64,000 bases of DNA from JAWLHU01 sp049324875 (GCA_049324875.1 JBMONC010000053.1:124001-188000); one strand, 5' to 3'. Shown: positions 8,403 to 17,263, numbered from the stretch's first letter. Numbers and translations: made by a program. Notes: generated by a model not told the origin, from the sequence alone.

Positions 8403-9398
8403 CTAGAACTGTCGGTTGATCACAAAGTCAGCCAGGGTCTGGAGCGCACTGCGGGTCGCCAGGGTCGGAACGCGGTTCAGGGCCTCGACTGCTCGGGCCA
8501 GGTGCTCATCTGCCTTCTGACGTGCATAGGCGAAGGACCCAGCCGCTTCGAGGATCTCTTTTACGCGCTGAACATCATCATCCGAAATGCTCTTCGTAGA
8601 GATGATCGCCTTTAGCTCCTCGCTCTGCTTGGAGTGCTGCAGGGCGTGGATCACAGGCAGGGTGAGAATGCCAATCTTCAGGTCGCCGCAGACCGGCTTG
8701 CCCACCTGAGCAGCACTGCCGAAGAAGTCCAACAGGTCATCGGCGATCTGGAAGCTCAGGCCGACGCCCATGCCATAGTCGTAGAGCGCCTGCACCTCGT
8801 TCTCGCCCACCCCGGCCATGATGCCTCCCAGCCGGCAACACTCGGCAATCAGGTAGCCGGTCTTCTGCGCAACCCGCTCGTAGTACTCAGCCTCGGTCTG
8901 GTCCAACTTGAAGTAGGAGGCAATCTGGGCGAGTTCGCCCCGGCTCATCTCAAAGACGGTGTCCGCCATGATGCGGACCACCCGGGAATTGCCGGTCTGG
9001 GCCAGAATCGAGAAGGCCTTCGCGAACAGGTAGTCGCCGGAGAGGACGGAGACCTGATTGGACCACTTGGCGTTGACGGTCGGGCGACCCCGGCGGAGGG
9101 TGGCGTTGTCCACGACATCATCATGCACCAGGGTGGCCATATGAATCAATTCAACAGCTACAGCCACCGGGATGGTCCGGTGAAACTCGCTGCCCGGAAA
9201 CTTGCTGGTCAGGACCACCAGGGCGGGGCGGATTCGCTTGCCGCCTGCGCGGAGCAGATGGGTGGAGACTTCGCCTAGCATCTCGTCGCGCGTCGTCAGA
9301 GCCTGTTCGATCGCGGCTTCCACCTGCTGCAAGTCCTCAGCGATGGAGGAGAACACATCCAGCGTCTTTAGACTGCCGGCGAGCGGTTGCGAACTCAC
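8403..9398 (-). CDS. Trans-polyprenyl diphosphate synthase
   Basis: 331 residues when started at the GTG at 9398, which follows GCAGGTGATCAG; an upstream extension to 9530 exists but reads as non-conserved and overlaps the promoter. Both aspartate-rich motifs are present: DDVVDNATLRR (first, preceded by HMATLVHD) and DDLLDFFG (second), with the GGKRIRPALVVL IPP-binding segment. The family extends allylic diphosphates with isopentenyl diphosphate for quinone side chains; a heptaprenyl synthase component II (HepT-like) role is likely for a Firmicute making menaquinone, but chain length cannot be read from the sequence. Confidence 0.92.
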   Translation of the reverse strand: MSSQPLAGSLKTLDVFSSIAEDLQQVEAAIEQALTTRDEMLGEVSTHLLRAGGKRIRPALVVLTSKFPGSEFHRTIPVAVAVELIHMATLVHDDVVDNATLRRGRPTVNAKWSNQVSVLSGDYLFAKAFSILAQTGNSRVVRIMADTVFEMSRGELAQIASYFKLDQTEAEYYERVAQKTGYLIAECCRLGGIMAGVGENEVQALYDYGMGVGLSFQIADDLLDFFGSAAQVGKPVCGDLKIGILTLPVIHALQHSKQSEELKAIISTKSISDDDVQRVKEILEAAGSFAYARQKADEHLARAVEALNRVPTLATRSALQTLADFVINRQF

Positions 9399-9488
9399 CT
9401 GATCACCTGCTTTGGTTGAAGGTAAAGGCCGGGCCTGAAGACCAGGGACGCCCGTACAGTGCCGAAGACGGCATGTGACGCCATTCCT

Positions 9489-9516
9489 ATTGTACCATGA
9501 AAGGGCACCTTGGCAA
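9489..9516 (-). promoter_or_regulatory. Promoter of the polyprenyl synthase-rex operon
   Basis: TTGCCA (9516-9511), a 16-nt spacer and TACAAT (9494-9489) with an extended TGG immediately before the -10. Confidence 0.6.
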
Positions 9517-9642
9517 GCCGTTAAGGTCACGAACTATCTAGCTTGCAGGTGCTGGATAGGGAGATGCTCTGAACGAACAAGGGGCTTGCCTCCCGCTTCT
9601 CGAATCATCCACTAGTGTGATCTGAATGGAGGAGGTAATCTG

Positions 9643-10809
9643 ATGCAAGCTCAGCTTGCAGCGATGGCTCGGGAGTGGTCCCGGGATCTTACGGAATGGC
9701 GCCGGCATCTCCATGCGAACCCCGAGGTCAGCTTCCAGGAGTATGAGACCACCGAATGGATCGCCCGCAGGATGGAGGAGTGGGGCATTCCCTACACCCG
9801 TCCGACTCCGACCGGTCTGGTCGGGATGATCGAGGGGAGGCGGCCGGGAAAGACCATTGCCGTGCGGGCCGATATCGACGCCCTGCCGATCGCCGAAGAG
9901 AACGACTTTCCCTTCGCCTCCACCCGCCCCGGGGCCATGCACGCCTGCGGCCATGACGGTCACACCGCGATCCTGCTGGGACTGAGCCGCTTCTTCAGCC
10001 AGAACCGGGAGTTCGCCGGGCGGATCAAGCTGCTCTTCCAGCCGGCCGAGGAGTTGCCCCCCGGCGGCGCCAAGGCCTTTGTGGAGGCCGGTGTACTCGA
10101 TGATGTGGACGCCTGCATCGGCCTTCACCTGATCAGCGAGGTCCCCACCGGGGGCGCCTCGATCTGTGACGGCCCGATGATGGCCAACTCCGATGGTTTC
10201 AGCGCCAAGATCTATGGCCGGGGCGGCCATGGCGCCTCTCCCCACCAGACCGTCGACGCCGTGATGGTCGCCTGCAACGCTGTGATGAACCTGCAGACGA
10301 TCGTCTCCCGCAAGGTCGATCCCACCAAGCCCGCTGTGATCACCGTCGGCTCGATCCACGCCGGCACCACCTTTAACGTGATCGCCGACTCGGCTGAGAT
10401 CAAGGGCACGGTCCGCTCCTTCCACAGTGAGGTCAGGCAGCAGCTTCACGATGAGATCAAGCGCACCCTGGAGAACACCTGCGCCATCTACGGAGCGACG
10501 GTGGAACTGGCCTATAACTGGGGGTACCCAGCGCTGGTCAACGATGCTGGGATCGCTGACGTCCTGCGGGCTGCAGCCCAAGAGACGCTGGGCGAGGGGA
10601 ACCTGTCCGTTCAGAGGCCGATCATGGGCGGCGAAGACTTCGCCTACTACAGCCAGAAGGTGCCGGCGGCCTTTCTCTTCCTGGGTTGCCGCAACCCGGA
10701 GGTGGGTGCCAACTGGGAGCACCACCACCCCCGCTTCACGATCGACGAAGCCGCCCTCCCGCTGGGAATGGAGATTCTGGGGCGGGCAACACTGAGACTG
10801 CTCGATTAA
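9643..10809 (+). CDS. M20D family amidohydrolase (N-acyl amino acid amidohydrolase type)
   Basis: 388 residues, AGGAGG-type site 6-8 nt upstream of the ATG. M20 peptidase-fold metal ligands are visible: MHACGHDGHTA, the PAEELPPGG glutamate pair, HLISEVPTG and the C-terminal GGEDFAYY. The family hydrolyses N-acyl amino acids such as N-acetyl-cysteine, hippurate or IAA conjugates; the substrate here is unknown. It is divergent from the polyprenyl synthase operon and is followed 33 nt later by an uncharacterised helical protein on the same strand. Confidence 0.93.
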   Translation: MQAQLAAMAREWSRDLTEWRRHLHANPEVSFQEYETTEWIARRMEEWGIPYTRPTPTGLVGMIEGRRPGKTIAVRADIDALPIAEENDFPFASTRPGAMHACGHDGHTAILLGLSRFFSQNREFAGRIKLLFQPAEELPPGGAKAFVEAGVLDDVDACIGLHLISEVPTGGASICDGPMMANSDGFSAKIYGRGGHGASPHQTVDAVMVACNAVMNLQTIVSRKVDPTKPAVITVGSIHAGTTFNVIADSAEIKGTVRSFHSEVRQQLHDEIKRTLENTCAIYGATVELAYNWGYPALVNDAGIADVLRAAAQETLGEGNLSVQRPIMGGEDFAYYSQKVPAAFLFLGCRNPEVGANWEHHHPRFTIDEAALPLGMEILGRATLRLLD

Positions 10810-10842
10810 GATCCCGCCCGCAGGGCCAAAGGGGGTGTGCTG

Positions 10843-12321
10843 GTGGCTCGAGTCTCCTCCATTTACCACCATATTCAGGCGCATACTCCGGTAGACGGAC
10901 CTGGATTGCTGCCCGGCGGCGACGCCCTGCCCGACGACGGGTTCGCGGCCGATGGGGCGAGGCGCCGGGTTCCGGGAGCGGCCGACTCGATGACCAACCA
11001 GCCGATCTTCCTGGTGCAGAGCCCCGAAGAGGTCAGTTCGATTGTCGAGGCGCTGGTCAACCTCTCACACCGGCCGAGCGCCCGGAGCCGCCGGCATCTC
11101 GAGGCGGTCATCCGGGGGCGCCGGTGCATCCGCCTAATCGACCCTCTGGTTGAGGCGGTGCGAGCGGAGGGGCGGATCGACCAGGGAACGCTCTACCCCG
11201 AGCTTCGCCGGCTCCTGATGGAGACCCACTGGCGGGAGACCGCCAAGCTCTGCATCGCCCTTCTGGGCCTCTACCGGCGCAAGGAGGATGTGGACCTGCT
11301 CTACACCTTCGCCCGGCACGAGGAGTTCACCCTGTTCGCCGCTGTGGCGCTGGGGAACATTCTCCCGGACCCCGTGCCCACATGGCTGGCCCTGGCCAGG
11401 CAGCTGAGGGGATGGGGCAAGGTTCACCTGGTCAACCGGCTGGTGAAACACGCCGATGTAGAAGAGGTCCGGCAGTGGCTGCTCCGATTCGGCTGTGCCA
11501 ACACGGTGGATGACAACCTGAACGCCTACGCCATCGCCACCCACTGCCGGCTTCACGCGGCCCTTGCCGCCGAACAGGTCGACTCGGACCTGCTGGAGGG
11601 GGCCCGGCGCATCCTGAACGGTTTGGTGGAGGCGGGGCCGGCGCCCGGGCTCGAAGCCTACGAGGAGGGACCGCTGGCCTGCCTGCTCTGGGTGCGGGCC
11701 ATGGAGGGGCGCACCAGCCGGCTGAGCGAGTTCCTGACCATCTCCAACCTGCTGCAGTGGATGGAGGAGCCCGACCACACGTGGCCTACCGATCTGACGG
11801 AGGAGCTGCGGGAGCGCATGCTGCGAATCCTGCGGGACCCGAGCTGGCGTGCCCTCGCGCTGGAGCGGCTGGAGCACCCCGATCCGGCTGAGGCCTGGAC
11901 GGCGCGGGAGGCAGCCCGGCGATTGGAGTTGCCCGTCTTCGAAAGGCTGCTGCCCCGCCTGGCCGCCGATACGACGGACGTAGCCCTGTGGGCCTACCTG
12001 GCCGCCGGGGCGGACCGCCCTGCCCTGGAGCAGCTCCTGGCACTGCCGCTGCCGCCGGGCGGCGATGTGCTCTCCATCCTCCTGCGTGCCTTGCGGCGCC
12101 ACCCCGGGTTGGGCGCCTACCTGATTCTGAAGGGCCTCGCTCACGAGGAGGCGGCCTGCCGGCTTCTGGCGCTTGACGTTCTGGGTCGCTGGCCCGTCTA
12201 CTGCGTCCTCCCGGAACTGGCTCTCCGGGTGATGGAGCTCACCCGTGACGACCCCCTCGGCGTGGTGCGCAAGGCGGCGCGCGGGGTGCTGAAAGGCTGG
12301 AAGATGCCAGGGGGACAGTAG
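10843..12321 (+). CDS. Uncharacterised alpha-helical (HEAT-like) protein
   Basis: About 492 residues, not recognised. The sequence is rich in paired amphipathic helices (LYPELRRLLMETHWRETA, LYTFARHEEFTLFAAVALG, LRALRRHPGLGAYLILKGL), giving a HEAT/ARM-like repeat feel across residues 60-490 without one clear consensus. No signal peptide or membrane segment. GTG at 10843 is preferred because it lies 7 nt behind AAAGGGGG; a GTG at 10837 is also in frame. It probably shares a transcript with the amidohydrolase and ends at a strong hairpin terminator. Confidence 0.8.
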   Translation: MARVSSIYHHIQAHTPVDGPGLLPGGDALPDDGFAADGARRRVPGAADSMTNQPIFLVQSPEEVSSIVEALVNLSHRPSARSRRHLEAVIRGRRCIRLIDPLVEAVRAEGRIDQGTLYPELRRLLMETHWRETAKLCIALLGLYRRKEDVDLLYTFARHEEFTLFAAVALGNILPDPVPTWLALARQLRGWGKVHLVNRLVKHADVEEVRQWLLRFGCANTVDDNLNAYAIATHCRLHAALAAEQVDSDLLEGARRILNGLVEAGPAPGLEAYEEGPLACLLWVRAMEGRTSRLSEFLTISNLLQWMEEPDHTWPTDLTEELRERMLRILRDPSWRALALERLEHPDPAEAWTAREAARRLELPVFERLLPRLAADTTDVALWAYLAAGADRPALEQLLALPLPPGGDVLSILLRALRRHPGLGAYLILKGLAHEEAACRLLALDVLGRWPVYCVLPELALRVMELTRDDPLGVVRKAARGVLKGWKMPGGQ

Positions 12322-12328
12322 GCATGTA

Positions 12329-12362
12329 AAGCCCCCCTCCCTACCGCCCGGGAGGGGGGCTT
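12329..12362. terminator. Bidirectional terminator
   Basis: A 13-bp perfect stem (AAGCCCCCCTCCC at 12329-12341 with GGGAGGGGGGCTT at 12350-12362) lies between two convergent units, the helical-protein gene and the small peptide gene. Confidence 0.75.
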
Positions 12363-12391
12363 GCCCTATCTGTCGATACGGACCAGGCGTA

Positions 12392-12523
12392 CTACAGGGT
12401 ATCGGTCTCCACGGAACTCGTTCCGATCGGAGGCACCATGCCGCCGTTCTCGGCGGCCGCCGAACCGGCCATGACACCCAAAAGAAGGATCACCGTGAGT
12501 ACGAGCATCAGCACGCTGCGCAT
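12392..12523 (-). CDS. Small secreted peptide (43 aa) behind a TPR protein; candidate Phr-like signal
   Basis: A 43-residue ORF with a strong ribosome binding site (GGGGAGG, 7 nt to the ATG) starting 18 nt after the TPR gene stop. It begins MRSVLMLVLTVILLLGVMAG, a short hydrophobic signal-peptide-like segment, followed by SAAAENGG with an AxA-type cleavage site, then a polar tail ending VPPIGTSSVETDTL. The organisation (cytoplasmic TPR protein immediately followed by a small exported peptide) matches Rap-Phr and other RRNPP peptide-signalling pairs, in which the C-terminal few residues become the mature signal. No homology to a known Phr was recognised, so the signalling role is inference. 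Confidence 0.75.
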   Translation of the reverse strand: MRSVLMLVLTVILLLGVMAGSAAAENGGMVPPIGTSSVETDTL

Positions 12524-12541
12524 AGACCAGCCTCCCCGCCA

Positions 12542-13474
12542 CTAGGTTTCGCGTATACCTATCAGGGTCTCAGGTGGAGACGGTTCCGCCTCAGGCCCTG
12601 TCAGGGTCAGGTGAGACCGAACCTTCCGGAACAGCTCGGCGGCATCGTGCAGGACGCGGTTCTCCCGGCCGCTCTGTGCCGCATGGTGCAGCGCCTGCTC
12701 CGCCATCGCCAGGGCGAGGTCGTACCTCCCGCTCCGGAGCGCCTGGCTCCCGGCGATCCAGCAGGCGTGGCTCCGCACATCCGGCGGGACCTTGCCCTCG
12801 GCCCTCACGATCGCCCCGCAGAGATCCATCGCCTGGCTGTAATGCCCCATGGTGGCGAGCAAGAAGGACCGACCCAGCCGCTGCCGCCAGCGGGCCTCCT
12901 CCCCGTTCAACAGCGCGTCCGCCTCGTCCAGCGCCCTGTGAGCCTCCTCGGCATCACCCTGTATGCAAGCCACCCAGGCCAGGTTCTGCAGCGCCCTGCG
13001 CAGGGGCTCCCGCAGGCTCTCGCGGCGAAAGACCTGAACCGCCTGGCGATATGCGACCCGTGACTCCTCGTGGCGCCCCGCCTGCCGGAGCGTCAGCCCC
13101 AGGTTGTAGAAGGCCGCTCCCTCCCACAGGGCACCGAGGTTGGTGTACTCCACCATGTCGTCCAGGAAGGACTGTAGGTGAGCGACTGCTTCATCCACCT
13201 CACCGATGCGCCGCTCGACCTCCCCCAACAGCAGGCGAATCTGCCCGAGGAGAGGCCCGCTGGGGAACGCCCCCAGCGCCCGCAGCAGCACGGACTTTGC
13301 CTCAAACAGATCGTTGCGCTGGAGGGCGACACGCCCCCCTATGCAGTGAATCTCTGCCTCTGCCTCACCTGAGGCATGCAGGTGCTTGTATATGACCCAG
13401 GCGTCATCGAGGCGACCCTGTTCGACGGCAGAAAGCAACGAGTCTCGGTTCGCCATGGCACTACCCCGCTGCAT
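12542..13474 (-). CDS. TPR-repeat protein
   Basis: 310 residues, essentially all helical repeats. TPR-like units are visible as paired helices with A/L/G spacing (GEVDEAVAHLQSFLDD, AAFYNLGLTLRQAGRHEES, GDAEEAHRALDEADALL, GHYSQAMDLCGAIVRAEG, GRYDLALAMAEQALHHA). There is no DNA-binding helix-turn-helix at the N-terminus, unlike PlcR/Rgg, so it is more like a Rap phosphatase or a generic TPR regulator, though shorter than a typical Rap. No signal peptide. ATG at 13474 or 13456 are both possible. Directly upstream of, and apparently co-transcribed with, the 43-residue secreted peptide gene. Confidence 0.85.
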   Translation of the reverse strand: MQRGSAMANRDSLLSAVEQGRLDDAWVIYKHLHASGEAEAEIHCIGGRVALQRNDLFEAKSVLLRALGAFPSGPLLGQIRLLLGEVERRIGEVDEAVAHLQSFLDDMVEYTNLGALWEGAAFYNLGLTLRQAGRHEESRVAYRQAVQVFRRESLREPLRRALQNLAWVACIQGDAEEAHRALDEADALLNGEEARWRQRLGRSFLLATMGHYSQAMDLCGAIVRAEGKVPPDVRSHACWIAGSQALRSGRYDLALAMAEQALHHAAQSGRENRVLHDAAELFRKVRSHLTLTGPEAEPSPPETLIGIRET

Positions 13475-13571
13475 ATGGTTGTTACTTCCATTCTACCCAG
13501 AACATGAACCGAACACAAGGGGAACAGAGAGAATTATCGCCATTCTTTACGAAATTTTACTGCAACACAGA

Positions 13572-13602
13572 GCAAAGAGGGACTGGGCTCGGCCCAGTCC
13601 CC
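13572..13602 (-). terminator. Terminator after whiA
   Basis: GGGACTGGGC (13601-13592) pairs with GCCCAGTCCC (13588-13579) around a 3-nt loop, followed by TCTTTGCT. Confidence 0.8.
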
Positions 13603-13614
13603 GGGCTGTTTTCC

Positions 13615-14559
13615 CTACTCCTGGCCCTCCGCCAGGCTCATCAGGTGGCGCATGCGGTGTGCAACACCAGATTTGCCCACGGGTGGATTGCACATCTCCC
13701 CCAGCTCCTTCAGGCTGGCATCCGGGTGGTTGAGTCGCAACTGCGCCAGCTCTCGCAGGGGCTGGCTCAGCCGGCTCAGGCCACCGGAGGCCCGGAGCCG
13801 CTCCAGCACCTCCACCTGCCGGGCCGCAGCGTCGGCGGCCTTGGTCACGTTCGCCAGCTCTGCGTTCACCTGCCGGTTGACCCGGTTCTTCATCTCCTTC
13901 AACGCCCGCACATCCTCGTAGTGGAGCAGCGACTGGTGGGCTCCCACCACGTTGAGGAAGCGGACGATCTGGTCGGAGTCCTTGAGGTAGAGGATCAGCG
14001 ACTCCTTCCGCACCGCCAGCCGGACGGAGATGCCGTAGCCGAAGAGCATTTGCCCCAGGGCATCGGCCGCCTCGGTCGCCGTGGTGACCATCTCCAGGTG
14101 GTGCTGCCGCTCGGGGGGCGAGACCCAGCCCGAACCCAGGAAGGTCCCCCGCAAGTAGGCTCGACGGCAGTGATCGTTGCTCAGCTCAGGGACCTCGGCC
14201 CACTCGGTCAGGGCACCCCCATCATCCGCCAGCCCACAGGCCTTCAGCATGTCGGAGAGCCGCTCCTGGTGGGGGATGTAGACCCGGTAGACCAGGTTCT
14301 TGCGCAGCTTGCGGCGCCGCATCACCATCAGCTTGTACTGCACGCCGAACGTGGAGCGAATCAGCCGGATGATCTTGCGCGCCACCGGGCTGGAGTCGGT
14401 GGCAAGGCTGATGGCCATCCGGCCCCCGCCCTGCAGCTCAACCCGGCCCAGAGCGCGCATCAGCCCTGCCAGCTCCATGCGCCGGCAGCAGTCCTGTCCG
14501 GTCTGCAGGTGTGCCAGTTCGGCCTTCACCTGCCCGGCAAAGGAGAGATCATCCGCCAC
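13615..14559 (-). CDS. whiA: DNA-binding protein WhiA
   Basis: 314 residues, the normal size. N-terminal LAGLIDADG-like domain (CCRRMELAGLMRALG, AYLRGTFLGSGWVSPP, YHLE-type block as HHLEMV) and a C-terminal helix-turn-helix (LRLNHPDASLKELGEMCNPP, GKSGVAHRMRHL). WhiA is the universal Gram-positive sporulation/cell-division regulator whose gene is linked with rapZ and yvcK. It starts 4 nt after the aldolase-fusion stop codon and ends the operon. Confidence 0.97.
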   Translation of the reverse strand: MADDLSFAGQVKAELAHLQTGQDCCRRMELAGLMRALGRVELQGGGRMAISLATDSSPVARKIIRLIRSTFGVQYKLMVMRRRKLRKNLVYRVYIPHQERLSDMLKACGLADDGGALTEWAEVPELSNDHCRRAYLRGTFLGSGWVSPPERQHHLEMVTTATEAADALGQMLFGYGISVRLAVRKESLILYLKDSDQIVRFLNVVGAHQSLLHYEDVRALKEMKNRVNRQVNAELANVTKAADAAARQVEVLERLRASGGLSRLSQPLRELAQLRLNHPDASLKELGEMCNPPVGKSGVAHRMRHLMSLAEGQE

Positions 14560-14563
14560 GGGT

Positions 14564-15874
14564 TCACGCCTCCCGCTGTGGGTCCGAGTCGCCGGGCTGA
14601 CCGTAATCTGTGTGCATCACCCGGTAGATGCGGCGGCGCTCCTCCTCCGGGAGGATGATGGGCTGTCCCATCTGACGGGCAATGAAGTAGATCATCGCCG
14701 CCTCCTCCAACCCTACGGCCACATCGTATGCCTCTTTCAGCGTGGCGCCGGCCGCCATGACGCCGTGGTTCTGAAAGAGCACCGCCACGCCCTGATCACC
14801 CAGCGTCTGGAGCGCGGTTTCGGCAAACTCCTCGGTGCCAGCCTTGGCGTAGGGGGCACACCGGATCGCGCCGCCCACAAGCCCGGCCAGTTCGGTGGAG
14901 ATGACCGGCAGCTCCTGGCCCAGGCAGGCGAAGGCTGATGCGTAGATGGAGTGGGTGTGGACCACCCCGCCAATATCGGGACGCCGCAGGTAGGTCAGCC
15001 GGTGGAGCGGGCTCTCGGTGGAGGGGCGCCGCCTCCCGTCCACCACCTGGCCGTTCAGGTCGATGATGCAGATATCCTCTGGTTCCAGGGTCTCGTACTC
15101 CATGCCGCTGGGCGTGATGGCAAAGAGGGTGGTGCCCGGAATCCGGCAGGAGACGTTGCCCGAGGTCAGCCGGACCAGGCCGTCTCGCTTCATCCGCCGG
15201 GCGATGGCCACCACAGCCCGCCGCTGCTCGGCGTAGGGGATCGGCCCGGCCCCCTCCGGCGGCCCCAACACCACCGTCCGCCCATCGATCCGGATCTGCC
15301 GCCCGTGCCAGGCGGGACTCAGGCCCGGCACCCCCCAGACCAGCGGGAGATCGCCGGTCACGCCGGGGTCGCCCGCGGCGATGATGGCGGGCTGCGACCG
15401 GTCGAGCAGCTCCAGCGGGGAGAGCTCTGCGGCGGCCAGCACGGCGTCGGGAGGGTATGCGGTCGGGAGGAGCCGCCCGGCCAGCCAGCGGGCGACCACC
15501 GGCAGCGCCTGTGCCCGCTCGCTCAGCTCCTCGCTCCGGGCCATCACCCCGGCCACCAGGCCGGCCGCCTCCACCAGCGCAGCCGGCGCCGGGAGCCCGT
15601 GAAGGTCGATCAGCATGGCCACCCGACCGGTGAAGGCTCCATCCTGCAGGGCGTCCCGGTAGTTCTGCAGGGCGACACGACCCTCCAGAAGCGACTGCCC
15701 CTCCATCCAGCGATCGATGTCAGCCAGCGCCTGAGAGACGGCCGCCCGGAGCCGGGCGATCTCGGCACCCCGGTCCCTGACCGGGGTGCGGTCCCATGCA
15801 AGGCGGGGCTCCACCCAGTGAATCCGTCCGGCGGCCCGGCCCGACCAGCATCCGAGGCCGGTGTATGCGTCCAT
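14564..15874 (-). CDS. PTS Enzyme I-like N-domain fused to class II aldolase
   Basis: 436 residues in two parts. Residues 1 to about 215 resemble the N-terminal half of PTS Enzyme I: GLGCWSGRAAGR at the start (compare GIGAS.GIA), an EIARLRAAVSQALADI helix, and a swivelling-domain-like end (AAAELSPLELLDRSQP, LPLVWGVPGL, RIDGRTVVLGPP). The TSHxAI segment with the phosphorylated His is absent: the chain goes straight from IIAAGDPGVTG to LPLVWG. Residues about 220-425 are a class II aldolase/adducin domain with SGNVSCRIPG, TPSGMEYETL, TESPLHR, VVHTHSIYA and NHGVMAAG, including the zinc-binding His residues. It sits with zero spacing between yvcK and whiA, where other Firmicutes keep an HPr or Crh gene. 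The fusion and missing His are read from the sequence; its role is unknown. Confidence 0.8.
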   Translation of the reverse strand: MDAYTGLGCWSGRAAGRIHWVEPRLAWDRTPVRDRGAEIARLRAAVSQALADIDRWMEGQSLLEGRVALQNYRDALQDGAFTGRVAMLIDLHGLPAPAALVEAAGLVAGVMARSEELSERAQALPVVARWLAGRLLPTAYPPDAVLAAAELSPLELLDRSQPAIIAAGDPGVTGDLPLVWGVPGLSPAWHGRQIRIDGRTVVLGPPEGAGPIPYAEQRRAVVAIARRMKRDGLVRLTSGNVSCRIPGTTLFAITPSGMEYETLEPEDICIIDLNGQVVDGRRRPSTESPLHRLTYLRRPDIGGVVHTHSIYASAFACLGQELPVISTELAGLVGGAIRCAPYAKAGTEEFAETALQTLGDQGVAVLFQNHGVMAAGATLKEAYDVAVGLEEAAMIYFIARQMGQPIILPEEERRRIYRVMHTDYGQPGDSDPQREA

Positions 15875-17263
15875 CTAGTTGGTTCCTCCCTGCCTGCTCC
15901 GCTCCTGAAGCCGCTGGCGGAGCAGGAAGAATTCCCACGGGGTCCGCTCCAGGTAGACCCGCCGGTTCAAGAAGAGCTGGCCGATCACCTGGGCAAGCTT
16001 CTCCGGGCTGTGCCGGACATAGGTGGTGTTGGCGTCCAGCAGGTCCCGTTGGACAACCTCGACCCCCAGCTTGTAGGCGGGAGGATCGACCACCACGGGG
16101 TGGGCGTTCTGCTCCCGGTACCGGGCCTTCAGCTCCTCCGAGATCGGCCCGTTGTTGACCACGCAGAGATCCACTATGCCATACCCGGCGTGGTCGATGA
16201 GCGCCTTCAGGTGGTGCGAAACGGCGTACCCATCGGTCTCCCCCGGCTCAGTCATGACATTGCATACGTAGATCTTGAGCGCCTTGGAGCGGCGAATGGC
16301 GTCCGCCACCCCGGGCACCAGCAGGTTGGGGATGATGGATGTATAGAGGCTGCCCGGTCCCAGGACGACCACATCGGCCTCCTCAATGGCCTGCAGCGCC
16401 TCCTTCAGCGGCCGGATCTCGCCGCTCTCCTCCGCGGGCGAGCCGACCCGCTCCAGGAAGATGCGGCGGATCGGGCTCTTGGACTTGCCGATGACAGACT
16501 CCCCGGTCAGAACGCTGCCGTCATCCAGTTGGGCCCGCAGCACCACCTGGTCCAGGGTGGAGGGCATCACCCGCCCGCGGATGGCGAGGACCTGGCTGGA
16601 GGCCCGGACCGCCTGGTAGAAGTCGCCGGTGGTCTCCGTCATCGCCAGGATGAACAGGTTGCCGAAGGGGTGGCCCGCCAGCCCCTCGCCCTGGTTAAAG
16701 CGGTGCTGGAAGAGCCTCTCCATCAGCGGCTCGGTGTCGGCCAGCGCCACCAGGCAGTTCCGGATGTCGCCGGGCGGGAGGATGCCGAACTCGGTCCGCA
16801 GCCGGCCGGAGGAGCCCCCATCGTCCGCGACGGTCACGACGGCGGCGATGTTGGAGGTGTAGTGCTTCATGCCGCGCAGCAGGGTGGGGATGCCGGTGCC
16901 GCCGCCGATCGCAGCCACCTTGGGCCCCCGGAGCAGCAGGCGGCGCTGGTAGAAGGTTTCGGCCGCACCGCCGGATGGGACCCAGAGGGTGCCCAGCACC
17001 GACTGGATCAGCTTGCTCACGCCCCAGAGGGTCATCATGCCGCCCAGGATGCCCATGATCACCCCGGCCACGGCAGGGCCCGTCTGGAAGGCGGCAGCGC
17101 TGTAGGCGATGTTCTCGAAGAACCAGGCCCCGATCACGGCGTACAGGTTGATCCGCAGGGCCAGCGAGAGGCCGAGGACCATGAAGGCAACGCCGATGAC
17201 CGACACCAGGAGCCAGCGCTTGATCCCCAGGCCGGGCGAGAACCAGCGGAGATACCGCCTCAT
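15875..17263 (-). CDS. yvcK: Gluconeogenesis factor YvcK (MgfK), membrane-anchored form
   Basis: 462 residues. Two N-terminal membrane segments (about residues 17-37 and 59-78) precede a CofD-like YvcK domain with IGGGTGIPTLLRGMK, TVADDGGSSGRLR, PPGDIRNCLVALA, GPGSLYTSIIPN and VCNVMTEPGETDGY. YvcK proteins bind UDP-GlcNAc and affect carbon metabolism and cell shape; the long membrane-anchored form exists in other Clostridia. The ATG overlaps the rapZ stop (ATGA), so the two are translationally coupled. Confidence 0.95.
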   Translation of the reverse strand: MRRYLRWFSPGLGIKRWLLVSVIGVAFMVLGLSLALRINLYAVIGAWFFENIAYSAAAFQTGPAVAGVIMGILGGMMTLWGVSKLIQSVLGTLWVPSGGAAETFYQRRLLLRGPKVAAIGGGTGIPTLLRGMKHYTSNIAAVVTVADDGGSSGRLRTEFGILPPGDIRNCLVALADTEPLMERLFQHRFNQGEGLAGHPFGNLFILAMTETTGDFYQAVRASSQVLAIRGRVMPSTLDQVVLRAQLDDGSVLTGESVIGKSKSPIRRIFLERVGSPAEESGEIRPLKEALQAIEEADVVVLGPGSLYTSIIPNLLVPGVADAIRRSKALKIYVCNVMTEPGETDGYAVSHHLKALIDHAGYGIVDLCVVNNGPISEELKARYREQNAHPVVVDPPAYKLGVEVVQRDLLDANTTYVRHSPEKLAQVIGQLFLNRRVYLERTPWEFFLLRQRLQERSRQGGTN

